Assembly: GCF_014529535.1 (NCBI RefSeq)
Contig: NW_023503375.1
Location: forward strand, 4,151,620 to 4,215,619
Reading direction: 5' to 3'
Length of the DNA: 64,000 nucleotides
Source of the DNA: Bradysia coprophila
Lineage: Eukaryota > Arthropoda > Insecta > Diptera > Sciaridae
Part shown: one piece after another, positions 59,260 through 64,000 of the stretch
Layout of the letters: the number at the start of each line of letters is the position of its first letter
How positions within the stretch are numbered: the first letter of the stretch is position 1
The notes under the pieces: model-generated
What the model was told of the DNA's origin: nothing
The model's input: only the letters and a program-made list of their open reading frames with translations
The model's database searches: none
Made by a program: the position numbers and the translations under genes

Positions 59260-59732
59260 CAGGGGCTATTTAGTTGAATTTTCAGCGAATTTTGGCGAAT
59301 TTGGAGAATTTGACGAATTTTGGCGAATTTTGACGAATTTTGGCGAATTTTGACGAATTTTGGCGATTTTTTGTGAATTTATACATGATTTTAAGAAATT
59401 TCAAAGAATCGTAGAGCTTAGTTACATATTTTTGGCCAAGACATTCTAGAAATCTATTTTTAACCGGGAAGCCATGATGGCTTTTTTTTGGAAAAACGAT
59501 GAAAAATGTCCTAATTTTGTGAATTTTACATATATATTTGTGAATTTGGTAGATTCTTGCATATTTTTGTTATGCTATATCACAAAACTAGCAAAATATT
59601 TCAAAAAACATAAATTTGGAAGAAAATTTTCAAAATTTGAATTTTTTAATTTGGGAGAATTTCGGCGAATTTCGACGAATTTTGGCGAATTTTGGCGAAT
59701 TTCGGCAAATTAATTCAACTAAATAGCCCCTG
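59260..59732. mobile_element. 473-bp hAT-like MITE, TIR CAGGGGCTATTTAGTTGAAT
   Basis: Ends CAGGGGCTATTTAGTTGAAT and its complement are flanked by CTCGCTAG (59252-59259) and CTTGCTAG (59733-59740), an 8-bp duplication with one change. CAGGG at the tip and 8 bp are typical for hAT. Next to each end lies an array of GAATTTTGGCGAATTTTGAC units; the middle is AT-rich and non-coding. Confidence 0.85.
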
Positions 59733-60259
59733 CTTGCTAGTCGTGACGACCAAAAAGATTTACAATTATTTTGTACGCTAGTAAATTGTAGTCCAGGTAA
59801 TATAAGATGGGGTCAATGTTCGAGTCTCCGGAGATGTATCAGTGTAGGGACACGTATTATATATATATAGCGTTTGAAAGGTCTTGGCCTGAGGAAGTCA
59901 AAACAGGTGTCAGGTCGTCTCTAGCCATCCTTAGTTGCTGGTAGCAGGTGGTCAAACATTACTCATTTCAAATCATGTGGCAAATGTCTTACAACAATTT
60001 TGCTAATATCCAGACTAAATCAATCTGCACATGTCAAGGCTGAACGCATGAAAGTCCTTGAAAATAATGGACACACGCAAACAATAAAAAAAGTATTTTT
60101 AAACTGAACATAAAGAAAGGGTTTCTCACAATGAATACGGTGTAGAAAGTAGATCATTGCATTGTAACGATTTACCATTTACGTAATTGTAAAGATCAAT
60201 ATTTGCGGGAAAATGTTACACGGATGATAATTTAATGTTTATTTATGTCATGCTTTCAG

Positions 60260-60267
60260 TATATAAG
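60260..60267 (+). promoter_or_regulatory. TATA box of the PGAEE-repeat protein gene
   Basis: TATATAAG lies 70 bp before the ATG at 60337, in the same form as in the promoter at 34482. A start site around 60291-60298 would fit. Confidence 0.6.
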
Positions 60268-60336
60268 CTTAGGGACGATCGGAAACGCATTATTCAACTA
60301 AGTTGATTACTCCAATTAACAAGTACTTGAAGCGCA

Positions 60337-60846
60337 ATGAAAACTACGAAAATTGCACTATGCCTGCTAGTACTGTACCAGGTATAGTTTTTATAGTCTA
60401 ATTTTACTAAAAACTTCATTTTACGATTATATTAAATGTTTTGCTAGGTGCTAAGCTTAACGACCGCTATTCCGCGACCTGAGGATCCACCAAAGAAAGA
60501 TCCACCAAAGAAAGATCCACCAGAAGAAAAACCCGGAGCAGAAGAACCTGGAGCAGAAGAACCAGGAGCAGAAGAACCTGGAGCAGAAGAACCTGGAGCA
60601 GAAGAACCTGGAGCAGAAGAACCTGGAGCAGAAGAACCTGGAGCAGAAGAACCTGGAGCAGAAGAACCTGGAGCAGAAGAACCTGGAGCAGAAGAACCAG
60701 GAGCAGAAGAACCAGGAGCAGAAGAACCAGGAGCAGAAGAACCTGGAGCAGAAAAACCAGGAGCAGAAGAACCTGGAGCAGAAAAACCAGGAGCAGAAGA
60801 ACCCGGAGCAGAAGAACCTGGAGCAGGAGGTAATGGAGCAGAATAA
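60337..60846 (+). CDS. Small secreted acidic protein with 19 PGAE(E/K) repeats
   Basis: Two exons, 60337-60381 and 60448-60846, give 147 residues. [20 protein letters not shown] is a signal peptide whose coding sequence is split by the 66-bp intron, as in many insect salivary and cuticle genes. The mature part begins with [20 protein letters not shown], then 19 pentapeptides PGAEE or PGAEK coded by 15-bp repeats, and ends PGAGGNGAE. It is very acidic, without Cys or aromatic residues, so it should be unfolded. Codons for the Pro vary (CCT, CCA, CCC) in runs, showing array expansion by unequal exchange. A salivary or silk-like secreted role is only a guess. The antisense strand is also open through the array, as a side effect of the repeat. 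Confidence 0.78.
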
Positions 60847-62148
60847 CCTGGAGCAGAAGATCCACCAGCAAAGTAGTTTACTATTTGAAAAAAATAAAAA
60901 TAAAATAAATTCAAAACATTTGAAAAAACTCACAAAATTATGCCGAAAATTAACTGAAGAATACAACACCAGTCATTCTCCGCGCGAGTAATCCATTCCA
61001 TCTTCTTTCACACTTAACTGATTTGCATAATTTTGATAACTTTTGATTCATATCGTCGATCTATAAGCTGTAATACAACATCTTAGTATCCACACATCCA
61101 TAAATGTACCTAATAAGTCGTTCCCAACCCTAAAAAAACACTTAGCCATTGCGGACCTCTACTACTCGAAAATAGTACCAAACATTGAAAAATATGTAAT
61201 TTTTCGAGGTAAATTAATTTTGAATTTGGCTTGAAAATGATCGTGAGGACCAGACATTTCTATTTCAAAGAAGCTTTTTCTCGATTTCACCAAAAAAATG
61301 CGTCACAAGTTGACTTTGAATTTTCATATGGTTATTCTTAAATTATTCAAAATTTTAATTCAGGATTTCTAAGAGAATTTAATTCCAAAAATAGGCTATG
61401 GAGCAGTTAGGTTTGCTCAACTTCTGCCACTTGTGGCGCATATTCTGAGGCAAAATTTCTTTTAGCTCTAGCCAAGGCAGCTGCCTTGCTCTAGCACTAG
61501 CGATATCACCTTCAAAAGTTTTTCGGCTGATTCAAGGAGCTCAAATACTCAAAAGTATTTAGAGATGATAAATGATGGTCATTTCCCAAATTTTGCTAGT
61601 TTTCGGTGCCTAGTGTCTTCTGAGGTATTTTTGCCTTAGGCTTGTGAAAAAGAATGTAATTGAATTTACATAGCAATTACTCCTGGGGAGATAGGTAGAT
61701 ACAATTTGGTGTACGTTGTAGTTCAAAGAAATTGTCTTACATTCAAAAGTGTTCCCGATTATGACTTTTTCAAAACGTTTCTCACTTCTAAGACTAGTAG
61801 TTCATATAAATCGACATGAAAAATATTATGTTGTAGCTTCTGCTGATGTATTCACGTTCTTGGTTGTAAAATTCTCAAGAAAACTGCTTCAACGAAAAAT
61901 GAGCTTTGAAATATTTTACAAAAAATTTGTCAAAACAATTGTTCAATTTGTTCTATAATGGATCTTATCAGGATTAAAAACAAATAGCAGTTGTTTGGAC
62001 AAGTTTTTTGTAAAATATTTCAAACCTCATCTTTCCTGGAAGCAATTTTCTTGAAAACAAGTCATCTATTCTTTTTAAAAAAACCTAGGCCCTACTGTGA
62101 TTTCCTGAGCCTCTGAATATTTTCTATGTTCATGCTAGAAGTAGTAAA

Positions 62149-62290
62149 CACCTTAACTATACGATACGTAAAGTGAAAAATCAGTCAGTCAGTCAGTAGG
62201 AACAAACCATTAAACTCCTCCAAAGAATGAATTCAGTCGGAAATAAACAAGCACCTTAACTATACGATACATGAAGGGAAAAATCACCTA
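62149..62290. repeat. Direct repeat, 103-bp spacing
   Basis: CACCTTAACTATACGATAC followed by an AAG-rich stretch occurs at 62149 and at 62252 with two or three differences; a CAGT run (AGTCAGTCAGTCAGT) lies between. Confidence 0.6.
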
Positions 62291-63002
62291 CAGTCGGAGC
62301 CAGTGAAATTTCAACATGAATCCTGATAACCAACCATTTTGTTTTGTTTCTAGCGAGTTAATTATGTACGACAAATTGTGGACAGATTCTTCCACAACTT
62401 CATTTTCGCGTAAGGATCAATAATGTATCATTGGAAGAAAGTACTGTAGAGTTGCCATATTAGGGGTCATATGTTTGTCAGTATCGGCCATCATAAGTCG
62501 GCCATACATAAGTCATTCTATAAACAAGTTACATTTAATAACGAAGTGGATTATGATAGGGCAAATTTTGGACATTTAGTTAGGCTGAATTTGTGTTTGC
62601 AGCGTTGTCTACCAAAAAATTAGTATTTCGACTTTGTACTACTAAACTGTCATAATACTAAGTTTTCATTGTCTAAAAAATAGGAATATTTAAGTACATT
62701 TGTTTGGCATAAACCAACGCACTGACAAGCACCGAAGCTGACTTTTCGTTTCAGCCCTCTATTTGAGTGACGTCAAAGTCAGCTTTGGTGCTAGACAGTG
62801 CGTTGCATAAACCCATTCGCGACAAATATACAGCTTCAGCAAGTTACTAAAATGTGGCGTTTCCCAATTTAGCACATGTCTACTGCTCCCGAATTGAGGT
62901 AGCACAAATTCTAAAATTTAGTCGGACATTAAGGACAAATTCAGGACATTTAATTGGTAACGGCCAGGTAGCAATCAGAAAACAGATGTCAATTTGTAAT
63001 CA

Positions 63003-63175
63003 CGGCAGAATAAAATAAACCAGGCAGGAGCGGTTCATTTTCGAAACGTCAAATAAGGGCATGATAATGAACTCAAATGAACACTGACATAAATTGAAAA
63101 ATTTTATTCGCAAATAATATAGGGCTACTAGATTATTCAGGTTCCTAGTCAAATCAGCGCTCCTACCTTCTTCGA
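63003..63175. mobile_element. Diverged copy of the CGGCAGAGTAAAATAAACC MITE
   Basis: The left end CGGCAGAATAAAATAAACC and the block CAGGCAGGAGCGGTTC are clear. The right side has CCTAGTCAAATCAGCGCTCC but lacks the last 20 or so bases of the terminal repeat. Confidence 0.55.
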
Positions 63176-63508
63176 CTTTTGAATTATACAATTATTATAC
63201 AAGAGCTGAACATCTCAAGCTGGTCGACAAAGACAATACCTTTGTATCGAAAACAATTCAAAGGCAAGCTACATTATACAGTGCACACATTCGATTCGTT
63301 GTTTATTAGTTGTATATCACGAAAGTATCGACAGATGCTGAGGAAACCCATCATAAAACAATAATCATCTTAATAATATTTTCGTTGTAAAATATCATCT
63401 GTAAAATTCTCGTCAGCATATTTTCTTGGTTAAATTTGATTGACGTTTAGGCGTTAACATTTCTTCTTTCGAGGTTTTTGTGGAATACGTACATTATGAT
63501 GCTTATTG

Positions 63509-63713
63509 CAAGGCTGTACACTTGGGGAGGTCACGTGGATGCAGATATGCGGAAACACACAAAACTTGATAATTCCATACATTTTCAGAGTAGGAAAATT
63601 CTTAAATTTGACAGCCTCGTTGACAACTTCATAGTATATGACTTCTTTTTATGTGTTCCCGCGTTTCTAAAAAAACTGGCGATCTGCGTCACCTCCCCAA
63701 GTATACAGCCTTG
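63509..63713. repeat. Foldback with ACTTGGGGAGGT arms
   Basis: AAGGCTGTACACTTGGGGAG and the following GTCACG are repeated inverted at 63683-63713 with a few differences; the loop is about 140 nt. Non-coding. Confidence 0.6.
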
Positions 63714-64000
63714 GCTTATTGTGCTACCGCCTTTTTTGAATCATTGAGTAAGGTATATGAAGTAAGGGTGCATATTCTACCCTGGAATCCCACCAAACTA
63801 GAAAACCTCAAGAGACAAAAAAAAAACAAACAAAAAACATTTAACGTTTCATTATTACGTTAGTTGTTCTATTACTAAATTCCAAAATAATTTAATTTAA
63901 TCGAAAATATTATTTTACTTTTTCAACTTCTTTCTGGATTTCTCCAATGTAAGACGAAAATTTTGTTGACTTTTCAACGATATTCAACGGGCTTATTGTA

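Larger units (their letters stand above)
56242..60259. other. Intergenic stretch after golgin-97
   Basis: No protein-coding gene is supported. An open frame at 56606-57022 has no recognisable domain and no splice or promoter support. The stretch contains a MITE (57142-57322), a tRNA-like segment (57455-57530), one end of the CCAACGCACTTCAAGC family (58548-58590) and a hAT MITE (59260-59732). Confidence 0.5.
60850..64000. other. Intergenic stretch to the end of the window
   Basis: I see no supported gene. It has a 37-bp direct repeat at 62149 and 62252, one CTAGCATGAACA family end near 62128, a MITE relative at 63003-63175 and a foldback at 63509-63713. The last 250 bases are AT-rich and could be a gene's untranslated region, but nothing proves it. 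Confidence 0.5.

Noticed and set aside
60444-60969. Antisense frames over the PGAEE array ([11 protein letters not shown] and LLLQVLLLQ types)
   Set aside because: They are open only because the 15-bp repeat lacks stops in all frames. The plus strand has a TATA box, a signal peptide and a proper intron.
63478-63863. Frames near the right edge
   Set aside because: They run over the foldback at 63509-63713 and have no domain.

Overview
This is a window of AT-rich eukaryotic nuclear DNA, almost certainly from an insect and most likely a nematoceran fly (midge, gnat or mosquito relatives). Genes have short GT-AG introns and arthropod-type TATA and TCAGT initiator signals. The gene set includes a trehalose-type sugar transporter, an ionotropic chemoreceptor, a Mesh-type secreted protein and a vitellogenin N-terminal domain with dipteran-like sequence. 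I could not fix the genus. About two thirds of the window is non-coding and full of small palindromic DNA transposons (MITEs and foldbacks), minisatellites and one LINE remnant. No CRISPR array, rRNA, intact tRNA or virus-like element was seen.

Layout. 0.6-2.4 kb (-): Tret1-like sugar transporter whose 5' end was not found. 2.4-10.4 kb: repeats. 10.4-14.3 kb (-): VPS26C (DSCR3), retriever cargo adaptor. 14.3-22.1 kb: minisatellites, an 18-bp satellite and several foldback elements. 22.1-28.5 kb (+): divergent ionotropic receptor, with a THAP-domain gene (22.6-23.6 kb, -) nested antisense in one of its introns. 28.5-31.2 kb: LINE 3' remnant. 31.2-32.7 kb (-): single-exon MATH-domain protein with a repeated tail. 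34.5-37.6 kb (+): secreted Mesh-like protein (E-set, AMOP, vWD, sushi). 40.7-44.2 kb (+): its paralogue, which carries an N-terminal vitellogenin domain and is interrupted by a hAT-like MITE inside the coding exon. 44.9-46.2 kb (-): senescence/spartin-domain protein. 48.5-56.2 kb (+): golgin-97 with a C-terminal GRIP domain. 60.3-60.8 kb (+): small secreted acidic protein made of PGAEE repeats. 61-64 kb: repeats.

The housekeeping genes (VPS26C, golgin-97, spartin-like) all act in endosome or Golgi membrane traffic, but they are independently transcribed and I infer no operon-like link. The most unusual locus is 34.5-44.2 kb. It is a tandem pair of secreted Mesh-type genes, one of which has acquired a vitellogenin N-terminal module. 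The module order signal peptide, Vitellogenin_N, E-set, AMOP, vWD, sushi is one I do not know from any described family. Its current allele carries a frame-neutral MITE insertion that introduces a stop codon.
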